Positions 37,730-46,869 are shown, counted from the stretch's first letter. The stretch: DNA of 64,000 nt from Pseudomonadota bacterium (GCA_023388965.1 JAEWFF010000069.1:1-64000); one strand, 5' to 3'. Made by a program: numbers and translations. Notes: generated from the sequence alone by a model not told the origin.

Positions 37730-39483
37730 TGGCCGGCAAGAAAACGCCTGCCAAAAAGCAGGCTCCGAAGAAATCACCCGCGAAAAAGCCCTCCGTGAAG
37801 AAACCCGTCGCGAAGAAGCCGGCCGCGAAAAAGCAACCCGCCAAAAAGGCAACCATGAGCGCGCCCCGCACGCGCGTAACACCCGAGAGGCAACCCATGT
37901 CCATGAACCTGAAACTGCCCGACATCCGGGAGCTGCGGCCGCGGATCACCGTATTCGGCGTCGGCGGCGCCGGCGGTAACGCCGTCAACAACATGATCGA
38001 AGCGGGCCTGCAGGGCGTCGAATTCGTGGTCGGCAATACCGACGCGCAGGCGCTTACAATGTCCAAGGCCGAGCGCATCATCCAGATGGGCCTGCAGGTG
38101 ACGGAAGGCCTCGGTGCGGGATCGCAGCCTGAAGTCGGCCGTGCGGCGGCGGAAGAGGTGATCGACGAAGTCCGCGAACACCTCGAAGGGGCGCATATGG
38201 CCTTCATCACCGCCGGCATGGGCGGCGGTACGGGCACGGGCGCGGCGGCGGTGGTTGCGCGGACGGCCAAGGAGCTCGGCATCCTGACGGTCGGCGTCGT
38301 TACGAAGCCGTTCCAGTTCGAGGGCGACCGGCGCATGCGCATGGCCAATCTCGGCATCGAGGAATTGCAGAAGCACGTCGACACGCTGCTCGTGATTCCG
38401 AACCAGAACCTGTTCCGCATCGCCAACGAGAAGACGACGTTCGCCGCCGCCTTCGAAATGGCCGACCAGGTTCTGTATTCGGGCGTTGCCTGCATCACCG
38501 ATCTGATGGTCAAGGAAGGCCTCATCAATCTCGACTTTGCCGACGTGCGCGCCGTCATGCGCGAAATGGGCAAGGCGATGATGGGCACGGGCGAGGCCAA
38601 GGGCGAGGGCCGGGCGACCGCCGCCGCTCAGGCCGCAATCGCCAATCCGCTGCTTGACGATGTCGACATCAAGGGTGCTCGTGGCCTCCTGATTTCGATC
38701 ACCGGCGGCGAGGACCTGACCCTGTTCGAGGTCGATGAAGCGGCCTCGCGCATCCGCAAGGAAGTCGATCCGAACGCCAACATCATTCTCGGCGCCACCT
38801 TCGACGCCAAACTCGAGGGCACGATCCGCGTGTCGGTTGTCGCGACCGGCATCGAGACCACCGGCATGACCGCGGCCGATTATTCGGAAGAGCGTCTGGC
38901 CGAACTCGCCGAGCGCCCGAAGCCCACCACCACGGCTCCGGCCCCGACGGGCATGTCGTTCCAGCCGGTGCTGGACGAGGCCGATTACGAAGAAGAGACC
39001 TATTATCAGGAAGAGGCCGTGGTGGATGACGTCGTCATCGGCCCGCTGCCGAAGCCGCAATTCTTCGACGACAATCCGGAGCCGGAAGCGGCGGAAGATT
39101 ACATGGACCCGCAGTCCTTCATTCCGCCGGCGCCCGAGCGCTCGGTGCCGCGCGCTCCGCGCATGCCGCGTTTGGAAGATCTGCCGATCCCCGCGCAGAA
39201 CCAGCTTCTGCACCGCGACGGCGCTTTGGGTGATGGCCATAACCCGGAAAGGAAGCGCGCCACGCTTCTCCAGCGGCTGGCCGAAGTCGGTCTCGGCCGC
39301 AGGGCGGATTCCGACGACCGCGAGGAGCCGATGATGGAGCGTTCGGCTGAACCCGCCGACACTCGGCGTTTCGCGCGCGAGCGCAGCGCCGGCAGCGTCG
39401 ATTCGCATGGTCGGCCGCAAAAGGCTGCCCGGCCGGAAGAAGATCTGGAGATTCCCGCTTTCCTGCGCCGTCAGGCCAATTGA
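37729..39483 (+). CDS. ftsZ: Cell division GTPase FtsZ with lysine-rich N-terminal extension
   Basis: 584 aa from ATG 37729. The tubulin-like core (ITVFGVGGAGGNAVNNM, signature GGGTGTGAA near residues 165-173) and the alphaproteobacterial C-terminal FtsA-binding peptide (DLEIPAFLRRQ) are standard. A variable linker of about 190 residues separates them. Unusual is the N-terminus: eight consecutive pentads of form xxxKK (residues 1-40, 16 lysines), then a 16-residue basic link. The first ATG has AAGGAG at 37715-37720, 8 nt upstream, so the long form is well supported. In-frame ATGs at 37855 (after AAAAAGG) and 37897 (after GAGAGG) could give shorter, conventional FtsZ. Confidence 0.96.
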   Translation: MAGKKTPAKKQAPKKSPAKKPSVKKPVAKKPAAKKQPAKKATMSAPRTRVTPERQPMSMNLKLPDIRELRPRITVFGVGGAGGNAVNNMIEAGLQGVEFVVGNTDAQALTMSKAERIIQMGLQVTEGLGAGSQPEVGRAAAEEVIDEVREHLEGAHMAFITAGMGGGTGTGAAAVVARTAKELGILTVGVVTKPFQFEGDRRMRMANLGIEELQKHVDTLLVIPNQNLFRIANEKTTFAAAFEMADQVLYSGVACITDLMVKEGLINLDFADVRAVMREMGKAMMGTGEAKGEGRATAAAQAAIANPLLDDVDIKGARGLLISITGGEDLTLFEVDEAASRIRKEVDPNANIILGATFDAKLEGTIRVSVVATGIETTGMTAADYSEERLAELAERPKPTTTAPAPTGMSFQPVLDEADYEEETYYQEEAVVDDVVIGPLPKPQFFDDNPEPEAAEDYMDPQSFIPPAPERSVPRAPRMPRLEDLPIPAQNQLLHRDGALGDGHNPERKRATLLQRLAEVGLGRRADSDDREEPMMERSAEPADTRRFARERSAGSVDSHGRPQKAARPEEDLEIPAFLRRQAN

Positions 39484-39524
39484 GCGGACAATCCAGTCCA
39501 TTGTGTTACATTGGTGACACTCGG

Positions 39525-39556
39525 CGGGTCGGCGAAAGCCGGCCCGTTATTCTTTT
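39525..39556 (+). terminator. Rho-independent terminator after ftsZ
   Basis: Stem CGGGTCGGC (39525-39533), loop GAAA, stem GCCGGCCCG (39538-39546) with one G-U pair, then TTATTCTTTT. It lies 42 bp after the ftsZ stop and should end the dcw transcript, leaving lpxC with its own promoter. Confidence 0.88.
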
Positions 39557-39739
39557 GAAATCAATGGCTTGAACAGAGCAGTCGACACCTTGCCTCAAGC
39601 AGGTGTAACAGTCCGACATCAAGCGTGATTTGAGAGGGCAGGCTGCGGAATCTATTCTGCAGCCATCGGAAGCGCGCGGTCGGGGACACGAATCCCGCGC
39701 TTCATCGGGGGAATCCCGCACGAACGTTCCGCGGGAAGC

Positions 39740-40690
39740 ATGAAGGTAGACGGGGTTATGGGGACTGAACAGACGACGCTCGGCGGATCGATCTCGATTG
39801 CCGGAATCGGGGTTCACAGCGGCGAATCGGTCCGGATCACTCTCTTTCCCGCTCCTGCCGGCACCGGCATCCAGTTCCGCCGCATCAATCTTCCCGGAGG
39901 GGCGACCCGCACCTTCCGCGCCCATGCCGATCATGTCGGGCAGACCGATCTGTGCACCGTGCTCGGCGACGAGAAGGGCCGGGTTTCGACCGTCGAACAT
40001 CTTCTGGCGGCCTTGCGCGGCCTTGGCGTCGACAATGCGGTCGTCTCGGTCGATGGCGAGGAAATGCCGATCATGGACGGCAGCGCGCGCGCTTTCGTCG
40101 AAGCCATAGATGCGGTCGGCATTGCGCGCCTTTCGGCGCCCCGCAGCGTCCTGAAAATCCTCAAACCCGTGCGTGTGGAGCAGGGCAAGGCCTGGGGCGA
40201 ATTGCTGCCGGCCGCCAAGGGCTTCCGCATGGAAGTCGAGATCGATTTCGCCAATCCCATCATCGGCCGTCAGGCCATCGCCGTCGATCTGACGCCCAAG
40301 AGCTTCCGCCGCGAGCTTTCCTATGCGCGCACCTTCGGCTTCATGCAGGATTTCGAGAAGCTCTCGAAGCTCGGCCTTGCGAAGGGCTCGGCGCTCGACA
40401 ACACGGTCGTCATCGGAGACGAGGGCGTGATGAACCCGGACGGCCTGCGCGGGAAGGACGAATTCGTCCGCCACAAGGCCATGGATGCGGTCGGCGATCT
40501 CGCGCTTGCGGGCCTGCCGCTTCAGGGCCTCTACCGGTCCTATTGCGGCGGCCACAAGCTCAACGTCTCCATGGTCCGCGCGCTTTATGCCGATCCGACG
40601 GCATGGGCGATCGAGGCTCCGGTTCCGGCTCTTGCGGCGGGCGAGTTCATTCCCGCGCTGCAGCCGGCCTTTTCCCCGGATATGAACTGA
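39740..40690 (+). CDS. lpxC: UDP-3-O-acyl-N-acetylglucosamine deacetylase
   Basis: 316 aa. LpxC blocks are TLGGSISIAGIGVHSGESVRITL, the zinc-binding VSTVEHLLAALRGLGVDNAVV and MDGSARAFVEAID, the DEFVRHKAMDAVGDLAL segment and GGHKLNVSMVRAL. It catalyses the first committed step of lipid A synthesis. ATG 39758 (MGTEQTT) is an alternative start. The 256-bp gap before it holds the ftsZ terminator and presumably the lpxC promoter. Confidence 0.97.
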   Translation: MKVDGVMGTEQTTLGGSISIAGIGVHSGESVRITLFPAPAGTGIQFRRINLPGGATRTFRAHADHVGQTDLCTVLGDEKGRVSTVEHLLAALRGLGVDNAVVSVDGEEMPIMDGSARAFVEAIDAVGIARLSAPRSVLKILKPVRVEQGKAWGELLPAAKGFRMEVEIDFANPIIGRQAIAVDLTPKSFRRELSYARTFGFMQDFEKLSKLGLAKGSALDNTVVIGDEGVMNPDGLRGKDEFVRHKAMDAVGDLALAGLPLQGLYRSYCGGHKLNVSMVRALYADPTAWAIEAPVPALAAGEFIPALQPAFSPDMN

Positions 40691-40799
40691 GCCTTCCGGC
40701 TTTTTGGCCTCGACTTCGCCACACCGTGGCGGTTAATCGCGCAATGCGGTAGAAGGCGGCGGAATGCTGTGCAAAGGCCGCCATCTTTTCGGGGGTTCC

Positions 40800-41666
40800 A
40801 TGAAGCCGTGGATCAATCTGCTTCCGTCGCCGCGCGTCGTGCTGCTGGCGTGCGTCGCGATTGGCGTATCCGCCGCGCCGGCCTCGGCGCTGTTCGGTCT
40901 GTTCGGGAAGAAGAAGGACGATGACGCCATCGTCTATTCGACCGATCCGGCCGACAAACTCTATAATGAGGGCCTGTACTTCCTGAACGAGAACAATTTC
41001 CGCAAGGCGGATGAGAAGTTCAAGGAAGTCGATCAGCAGCACCCCTATACGGAGTGGGCGCGCAAGGCCAACCTCATGGCCGTCTATTCGAAATACAAGC
41101 AGGGCGAATACGACACGGCCGCCACCGAGGCGAGGCGCTACATTTCGCTGCATCCGGCCAGCGCCGATGCCGCCTATGCCCAGTATCTGATCGGCATGTC
41201 CTATTACAACCAGATCCAGGACGTTTCGCGCGACCAGGCGCGCACGGTATCCGCGCTCGGCGCGCTCGAAGAGGTCGTGCGCAAATATCCCGATTCCGAA
41301 TATGCCGATCCGGCCCGCCAGCGCATCCAGATCGCGACCGACCAGCTCGCCGCCAAGGAAATGGAGATCGGCCGCTTCTACCTCAAAGAGGGTAACTACA
41401 TAGGCGCGGTGAACCGCTTCAAGGTCGTGGTGACGAAGTACCAGACGACCCGCCATGTCGAGGAGGCGCTGGCCCGCGTGGCCGAGGCCTATATGGCGCT
41501 CGGCGTCGTCACCGAAGCGCAGACGGCGGCCGCCGTGCTCGGCCACAACTTCCCACGCAGCCCGTGGTATAAAGACACGTTTGCGCTCATGCAGTCGAAA
41601 GGCATGACCCCTCGCGAAGATGGGGGATCGTGGATATCGAAGGCATTCAAGGGCATCGTGGGCTGA
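40800..41666 (+). CDS. bamD: Outer membrane protein assembly factor BamD
   Basis: 288 aa. A signal sequence is followed by five TPR-like repeats (DKLYNEGLYFLNENNFRKADEKFKEV, PDSEYADPARQRIQIATDQLA, GNYIGAVNRFKVVVTKY...). BamD is the essential lipoprotein partner of BamA in outer-membrane protein insertion. The only candidate lipobox is LLAC at residues 15-18, with a very short hydrophobic core before it. The hydrophobic stretch continues to a possible ASA cleavage site, so the lipidation site is uncertain. It lies between lpxC and recN, as in many alphaproteobacteria. Confidence 0.92.
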   Translation: MKPWINLLPSPRVVLLACVAIGVSAAPASALFGLFGKKKDDDAIVYSTDPADKLYNEGLYFLNENNFRKADEKFKEVDQQHPYTEWARKANLMAVYSKYKQGEYDTAATEARRYISLHPASADAAYAQYLIGMSYYNQIQDVSRDQARTVSALGALEEVVRKYPDSEYADPARQRIQIATDQLAAKEMEIGRFYLKEGNYIGAVNRFKVVVTKYQTTRHVEEALARVAEAYMALGVVTEAQTAAAVLGHNFPRSPWYKDTFALMQSKGMTPREDGGSWISKAFKGIVG

Positions 41667-41682
41667 TATAGGCTCGCGGGCC

Positions 41683-43350
41683 ATGCTGGTTCAGCTCTCG
41701 ATCCGCGACATCGTCCTGATAGAACGCCTCGACCTTTCGGCGGGCGGCGGACTGACCGTGCTGACGGGCGAAACCGGCGCAGGCAAAAGCATCCTTCTCG
41801 ATTCGCTGACTCTGGCGCTGGGCGGGCGGGGCGATTCGGGCCTTGTCCGCACGGGCGCCACGCAGGGGCAGGTGACGGCGGCGTTCGACGTTCCGCCCGG
41901 CCATCCGGCGCGCACGGTTCTGGCCGCAAACGATCTGCCGGACGATGGCGATCTCATCCTGCGCCGCCTGCAACTGGCGGATGGGCGCACGCGCGCCTTC
42001 GTCAACGATCAGCCGGTCGGCGTGCATGTTCTGCGCGCGATCGGCGCCGCGCTTGTCGAGATTCACGGCCAGCACGACGACCGGGCGATGGTCGATCCGG
42101 CGCAGCACCGCGCGCTGCTCGACGCGTTCGGCGGCCTGGAAACCGAGGCGCGCGCCGTGGCCGCCTTCTGGAATGCGTGGCGCACGGCCGAAACCGCCCG
42201 CGAATATCAGCAGGCTCTGGTCGAGCGCGTGCGCAAGGAAGCCGATTATCTGCGCCATGCGCACAAGGAACTTTCCGAGCTTGCGCCGGAAGAGGGCGAG
42301 GAAGAGAAACTCGCCGAAAAGCGCGCGCTGATGATGCAGTCCGAAAAGATCGCGGGCGATCTCGGCGAGGTGCGCGATGCCGTCGCCGGGCCGGGCTCGC
42401 CCGTGCCGGAGCTTGCCGCCGCCATCCGCCGTCTGGAGCGGCGTGCGGGCGCGCTGCCGGGCTTTGTCGAGCCGGCGATGAAGGCGCTCGACGCCGCGCT
42501 TGTTGCCCTGGACGAGGCGCACGATCATCTCGAAAAGGCGCTGGAGATTGCGGCGTTCGACCCGCGCGAACTGGAGCGTTCGGAGGAGCGGCTGTTCGCG
42601 CTCCGCGCGGCCGCGCGTAAATACGAGACGAATGTCGAGGGTCTTCCCGCCACGGCGGCGCGTTTCGCCGCGGAATTGCAGGCGCTGGAAAACGGCGAGG
42701 ACGAGTTGAAAAAGCTCATGGCCGCCGCCGCCGATGCCGAAAAGCAGTATCGTGCCGCGGCCGAGGCTTTGTCCAAGCGCCGACGCAAGGCGGCGGATGC
42801 GCTGGCCAAGGCGGTGATGAAGGAACTGCCCGATCTGAAGCTGGAACGCGCCCGTTTCTCCGCCGAGATTTCGAGCGATGGCGCGCCCGGACCGGACGGC
42901 ATCGACCGCGTCGAATTCTGGGTACAGACAAATCCGGGCACGCGCGCCGGGCCGATCCTGAAAGTCGCCTCCGGCGGCGAGCTTGCGCGTTTCCTGCTGG
43001 CGCTGAAGGTCGCGCTGGCCGATCGCGGCTCGGCGCCGACTCTGATCTTCGACGAGATCGACACCGGCGTCGGCGGCGCGGTGGCGGATGCCATCGGTGC
43101 GCGGCTGTCGCGGCTCGGCGGGCGGGTGCAGGTTCTCGCCGTCACCCATGCGCCGCAGGTCGCCGCGCGGGCCAACAATCACATGCTGATCGCGAAGGAT
43201 TCTGTCGCCGGCGAGGACAGGGTGGCCACGCGCGTGACCCCGCTCGAAGATACGCACCGCCGCGAGGAGATCGCGCGCATGCTGGCCGGCGCTGCCGTGA
43301 CCGACGAGGCTCGCGCCGCCGCCGAGCGCCTGATGAAAGGCGCGGCGTGA
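41683..43350 (+). CDS. recN: DNA repair protein RecN
   Basis: 555 aa SMC-like ATPase. Walker A is GETGAGKS at residues 29-36. The two head halves are split by a coiled coil (about 155-380), and Walker B is LIFDEIDTGVGG in the C-terminal head with the signature KVASGGELARFLLALK. It acts in double-strand break repair. It starts 16 bp after bamD. Confidence 0.96.
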   Translation: MLVQLSIRDIVLIERLDLSAGGGLTVLTGETGAGKSILLDSLTLALGGRGDSGLVRTGATQGQVTAAFDVPPGHPARTVLAANDLPDDGDLILRRLQLADGRTRAFVNDQPVGVHVLRAIGAALVEIHGQHDDRAMVDPAQHRALLDAFGGLETEARAVAAFWNAWRTAETAREYQQALVERVRKEADYLRHAHKELSELAPEEGEEEKLAEKRALMMQSEKIAGDLGEVRDAVAGPGSPVPELAAAIRRLERRAGALPGFVEPAMKALDAALVALDEAHDHLEKALEIAAFDPRELERSEERLFALRAAARKYETNVEGLPATAARFAAELQALENGEDELKKLMAAAADAEKQYRAAAEALSKRRRKAADALAKAVMKELPDLKLERARFSAEISSDGAPGPDGIDRVEFWVQTNPGTRAGPILKVASGGELARFLLALKVALADRGSAPTLIFDEIDTGVGGAVADAIGARLSRLGGRVQVLAVTHAPQVAARANNHMLIAKDSVAGEDRVATRVTPLEDTHRREEIARMLAGAAVTDEARAAAERLMKGAA

Positions 43351-43358
43351 TTGCGTGT

Positions 43359-43484
43359 GTGTCCCGGAAGCGGCAAAGCCGCTGTCCGGGACCCATATTC
43401 CGCGGCCTCTGCATTCCGAGTCGAGATTTCACGGAGTATGGGTCCCGGGTGCGCACTTCGTGCGCCCCGGGACACACAGTGCGC
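43359..43484. repeat. Family-B palindromic repeat, copy B3 (recN-ligA gap)
   Basis: GTGTCCCGGAAGCGGCAAAG...TGTCCGGGACCCATATTCCGC faces GAGTATGGGTCCCGGGTGCGC...GCCCCGGGACACAC. Arms match B1 and B2, but the small inner hairpins differ (AGCGGCAAAGCCGCT here). It ends about 12 bp before the ligA start. Confidence 0.85.
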
Positions 43485-43495
43485 GTTTCAGGACG

Positions 43496-45646
43496 ATGAC
43501 CACACAAGCAACCGACATCCCCACGACCCCGCTCGAAGCGCAGATCGAACATGCGCGCCTTGTCGAGGAAATCCGTGCGCACGACGAACGCTATTATCAG
43601 GAAGACGCGCCGGTCGTTTCGGACGCGCAATACGACGCGTTGCGTGCGCGTCTCGTCGCCATCGAGGCGAAGTTTCCTGAGTTCGTCACCGCCGAAAGCC
43701 CGACGCAGAAAGTGTCCGGCGCGCCGTCGGAGAAGTTCGAAAAGGTGCGCCATGGCGTGCCCATGCTCTCGCTCGACAATGCGTTCGACGCCCAAGATGT
43801 CGCGGATTTCGTCGGGCGCGTGCGGCGCTTTCTCAACCTGAAGGACGACGAACCCGTCTTCACAGTCGAGCCGAAGATCGACGGCCTGTCGGCCAATCTG
43901 CGCTACGAGAAGGGCAGGCTGACCGTCGGCGCGACGCGCGGCGACGGCGAAGTGGGCGAAAACGTCACCGCGAACATACGCACAATTTCGGAAATTCCCC
44001 AGACGCTGAAAGGCGGCGATGTTCCGGATGTGATCGAGATTCGCGGCGAGATCTACATGTCGCATGCCGATTTCCGCGCGCTCAACGAGCGGCAGGAGAA
44101 AGAGGGCAAGCCGGTCTATGCCAATCCGCGCAATTCCGCCGGCGGCTCGCTGCGCCAGCTCGATCCGAAGATCACGGCCGCGCGCAATCTTCATTTCTTC
44201 GCCTATGGCCTCGGCGAAGCCTCGGCGCTTCCGGCCGATACCCAGATGGGCATTGTCGAGGCGCTCGCGAACTGGGGCTTCACGACCAATCCGCATATGA
44301 ACTGCGTCCGTACGGTCGAGGAGATGACCGCCTATCACGCCGGGATCGGCGAGGTGCGCGCGACGCTCGGCTATGACATCGACGGCGTGGTCTACAAGGT
44401 GGATCGGCTCGATTTCCAGCGCCGTCTCGGTTTCGTCTCGCGTTCGCCACGCTGGGCCATTGCGCACAAATTCGCCGCCGAGCAGGCCTTCACGATCCTC
44501 AACGACATCGAGATCCAGGTCGGCCGGACCGGCAAGCTGACGCCGGTCGCCAAGCTCGAACCGGTCACGGTCGGCGGCGTCGTCGTCTCGAACGCGACCC
44601 TGCACAATGAGGACTTCATTCACGGCGTGGATTCGAAAGGCAGCCCCGTTCGCGACGGCAACGACATCCGCATCGGTGACACGGTGGTCGTGCAACGCGC
44701 GGGCGATGTCATCCCGCAGATCGTGCGCATCGTCGTGGAAAAGCGCCCGAAAGACGCGCGTCCTTACGCATTCCCCACCGTTTGCCCGGCCTGCGGCAGC
44801 CATGCGGTGCGCGAGGAGGGGGAATCGGATCGCCGCTGCACCGGCGGGCTGATCTGTCCGGCGCAGGCGGTCGAGCGGCTGCGCCATTTCGTATCTCGCA
44901 ATGCGATGGATATCGAGGGACTGGGCGAGAAACAGGTTCAGGCGCTCTACGAATGGGGGCTCGTCCGCGAGCCTGCCGATATTTTCCGCATCGAGCGCGA
45001 TGAGAGGCGCGAGGGAAATCTTCAGTTCCTGAAGAACCGCGAGGGTTTCGGTGAGGTGTCGGCGCGAAATCTGTTCGACGCCATCGAGACCGCGCGGACA
45101 CGGCAGGTGCACCGTGTTCTGTTCGGCCTCGGCATCCGCCATGTCGGCGAGATCAACGCCAAAAGGCTGCTGCGCCATTACAGGACGATCGACGCTTTGC
45201 GCGCCGCCGCCAAGGCCGCTCATGCGCCGCAGGATGGCGTTCCCGCGGACAAGGGCAATGAGGACTGGCAGGAGCTGACATCCGTCTCCGGTATCGGCGC
45301 CATCGTCGCTCATGCCGTGGTCGAATTCTTTCAGGAGCCGAAGAACGACGCCGCACTCGATGCGCTTCTGGCCGAACTCGAACCCGCGGCCATGGACGAA
45401 GCGGTGCAGGATTCGCCCGTTGCCGGGAAGACGGTCGTCTTTACAGGGACGCTCGAGCGCATGACGCGCGACGAGGCCAAGGCGCAGGCTGAACGCCTCG
45501 GGGCGAAAGTGTCGGGCTCCGTTTCCCGGAAGACCGATATCGTCGTGGCCGGTCCGGGCGCGGGATCGAAGCTCAAGCAGGCGACGGAACTCGGAATCCA
45601 GGTAATGACCGAGGACGAATGGCTCGATCTGACCGGCCGGGAATGA
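43496..45646 (+). CDS. ligA: NAD-dependent DNA ligase LigA
   Basis: 716 aa. Domains in order: Ia, nucleotidyltransferase with the AMP-accepting Lys of KIDG near residue 126, OB fold (VGRTGKLTPVAKLEPV), Cys4 zinc finger (CPACGSH...RRCTGGLICPAQ), helix-hairpin-helix, and a C-terminal BRCT domain (VFTGTLERMTRDEAKAQAERLGAKV). It seals nicks in replication and repair. ATG 43496 begins the conserved region and has AGGA just upstream; the frame is open further upstream through the B repeat. Confidence 0.97.
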   Translation: MTTQATDIPTTPLEAQIEHARLVEEIRAHDERYYQEDAPVVSDAQYDALRARLVAIEAKFPEFVTAESPTQKVSGAPSEKFEKVRHGVPMLSLDNAFDAQDVADFVGRVRRFLNLKDDEPVFTVEPKIDGLSANLRYEKGRLTVGATRGDGEVGENVTANIRTISEIPQTLKGGDVPDVIEIRGEIYMSHADFRALNERQEKEGKPVYANPRNSAGGSLRQLDPKITAARNLHFFAYGLGEASALPADTQMGIVEALANWGFTTNPHMNCVRTVEEMTAYHAGIGEVRATLGYDIDGVVYKVDRLDFQRRLGFVSRSPRWAIAHKFAAEQAFTILNDIEIQVGRTGKLTPVAKLEPVTVGGVVVSNATLHNEDFIHGVDSKGSPVRDGNDIRIGDTVVVQRAGDVIPQIVRIVVEKRPKDARPYAFPTVCPACGSHAVREEGESDRRCTGGLICPAQAVERLRHFVSRNAMDIEGLGEKQVQALYEWGLVREPADIFRIERDERREGNLQFLKNREGFGEVSARNLFDAIETARTRQVHRVLFGLGIRHVGEINAKRLLRHYRTIDALRAAAKAAHAPQDGVPADKGNEDWQELTSVSGIGAIVAHAVVEFFQEPKNDAALDALLAELEPAAMDEAVQDSPVAGKTVVFTGTLERMTRDEAKAQAERLGAKVSGSVSRKTDIVVAGPGAGSKLKQATELGIQVMTEDEWLDLTGRE

Positions 45647-45691
45647 AAGCCGGCCCCGGGCCGACGCGATGCGCCGCCCGGGGATTTGCGC

Positions 45692-45844
45692 TTACAGGCG
45701 GCCCATCAGGGCAAGAATGATGACGATGATGAGGATGACGCCGACAATGCCGCCCGGTCCATACCCCCAGCTTCGGCTATAGCCCCAGCTCGGCAGGGCG
45801 CCGACAAGGAGCAGGATCAGGATGATGATCAGGATCGTGGACAT
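45692..45844 (-). CDS. DUF3309 small membrane protein
   Basis: 50 aa: MSTILIIILILLLVGALPSW, then a Gly/Tyr/Ser-rich turn, then GIVGVILIIVIILALMGRL. The two hydrophobic stretches around a WGYGP-type turn are typical of DUF3309. GGAGAG lies about 5 nt upstream of the ATG on the minus strand. The function is unknown; it is probably an inner-membrane hairpin. Confidence 0.85.
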   Translation of the reverse strand: MSTILIIILILLLVGALPSWGYSRSWGYGPGGIVGVILIIVIILALMGRL

Positions 45845-45931
45845 TCAGTCTCTCCGTGCTGTGTCCCGGAAAGAACGCCCGCGCCCCGGTGAAGTTCCTT
45901 CGCCGGTAAAGCTCCACCGTACTTATAAACA

Positions 45932-45964
45932 GGCTATGCCGCTTTTGGGAGCGGCATAGCCTTT
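45932..45964 (-). terminator. Terminator-like hairpin after the GlsB gene
   Basis: A perfect 12-bp stem GGCTATGCCGCT / AGCGGCATAGCC with a 6-nt loop. It lies 17 bp downstream of the GlsB-type gene on the minus strand. The T-rich tail on that strand (TGTTTAT) is modest, so it may instead stabilise the 3' end. Confidence 0.6.
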
Positions 45965-45980
45965 GTAGGCCTGTCCGGCG

Positions 45981-46238
45981 TCAGGCGCGTTTGTCGATGA
46001 CGTTGTGGTAGAGCCACAGCACGATCAGCGCGCCGATGGTCGCGACGACCAGACTCCAGATGTTGAAGCCGGTCACGCCGCCAAGACCGACAAGGCTGAA
46101 CACGAACCCGCCGACGACCGCGCCGACGATTCCGAGGACGATGTCCATCAATACGCCCTGACTGCTGCTGGTGCCGAAAATCTTGCTGCCGAGCCAGCCG
46201 GCGATCAGGCCCAGAACGATCCATCCGATAATCGACAT
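45981..46238 (-). CDS. GlsB/YeaQ/YmgE-family membrane protein
   Basis: 85 aa with three hydrophobic segments and the family pattern MSIIGWIVLGLIAGWLGSKI, DIVLGIVGAVVGGFVFSL and a closing WLYHNVIDKR. These transglycosylase-associated proteins are tied to stress responses but lack a defined activity. GGAGG 7 nt upstream of ATG 46238 sets the start. Confidence 0.92.
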   Translation of the reverse strand: MSIIGWIVLGLIAGWLGSKIFGTSSSQGVLMDIVLGIVGAVVGGFVFSLVGLGGVTGFNIWSLVVATIGALIVLWLYHNVIDKRA

Positions 46239-46374
46239 TGTGCGTTCCTCCATGCCCCGTCACGGAGTGTTGCGCAGCTTCGCATTCCTGGCAATTCGTC
46301 AGGGCTTGCAAAACGCATTCCGAACCGCAAATGTTCGCGCGGGTGGGTGGCTTGTGCGTTTTAAGGAGGCGCCC

Positions 46375-46821
46375 ATGGGCCTGTTCGATGATGCCGTTCC
46401 CGGCGGCAGTATTTCCAAACCGCTTCTCATTGCGCTCGGCGCGCTGCTCGTAAGCCGCATGTTCGCGAACAAGGCGCCCGACGGCGCCGCAACTCCCGCA
46501 CAGATACCCGATCAGGATGCCGATGGTGGCCTTGCCGGTGGGCTCGGCGGCCTGCTGGAAAAGCTCCAGAAAGGCGGCCTTGGCGAGATCGCCGATAGCT
46601 GGGTGAAACCGGGTACCAACAAACCCGTGCAGCCGGACGATCTCGGCGCGGCCATCGGCAATACGACGATCAGCGATCTCGCGCGTCAGGCCGGCATCAG
46701 CGAGCAGGAATTGCTGAAGCAGCTTTCCGCGATCCTGCCCGGAATGGTCGACAAGATGACGCCGGGCGGCCGCGTGCCCGCCAATCAGGAGATCGCATCG
46801 CTTCTGACGATGAAATCCTGA
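46375..46821 (+). CDS. YidB/DUF937-family protein
   Basis: 148 aa. The start follows a perfect AAGGAGG (7 nt upstream). The N-terminal Gly-rich region (GGLAGGLGGLLEKLQKGGLGEIADSWV) and the C-terminal block IGNTTISDLARQAGISEQELLKQLSAILPGMVDKMTPGG match YidB. The family has an unknown role. It is followed by a terminator. Confidence 0.9.
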   Translation: MGLFDDAVPGGSISKPLLIALGALLVSRMFANKAPDGAATPAQIPDQDADGGLAGGLGGLLEKLQKGGLGEIADSWVKPGTNKPVQPDDLGAAIGNTTISDLARQAGISEQELLKQLSAILPGMVDKMTPGGRVPANQEIASLLTMKS

Positions 46822-46844
46822 TAATTTTCGGAAATATGTACGGA

Positions 46845-46869
46845 TGCGGGGCTCCGGCCCCGCATTTTT
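46845..46869 (+). terminator. Rho-independent terminator between convergent yidB-like and pepP-like genes
   Basis: Stem TGCGGGGC (46845-46852), loop TCCG, stem GCCCCGCA (46857-46864), then TTTTT. It ends at the stop codon of the convergent aminopeptidase gene. Confidence 0.85.

Noticed and set aside
39502..39519. Imperfect inverted repeat GTGTTAC-ATTG-GTGACAC after ftsZ.
   Set aside because: It has one mismatch and lies between a stop codon and a terminator, where an operator would have no obvious target.
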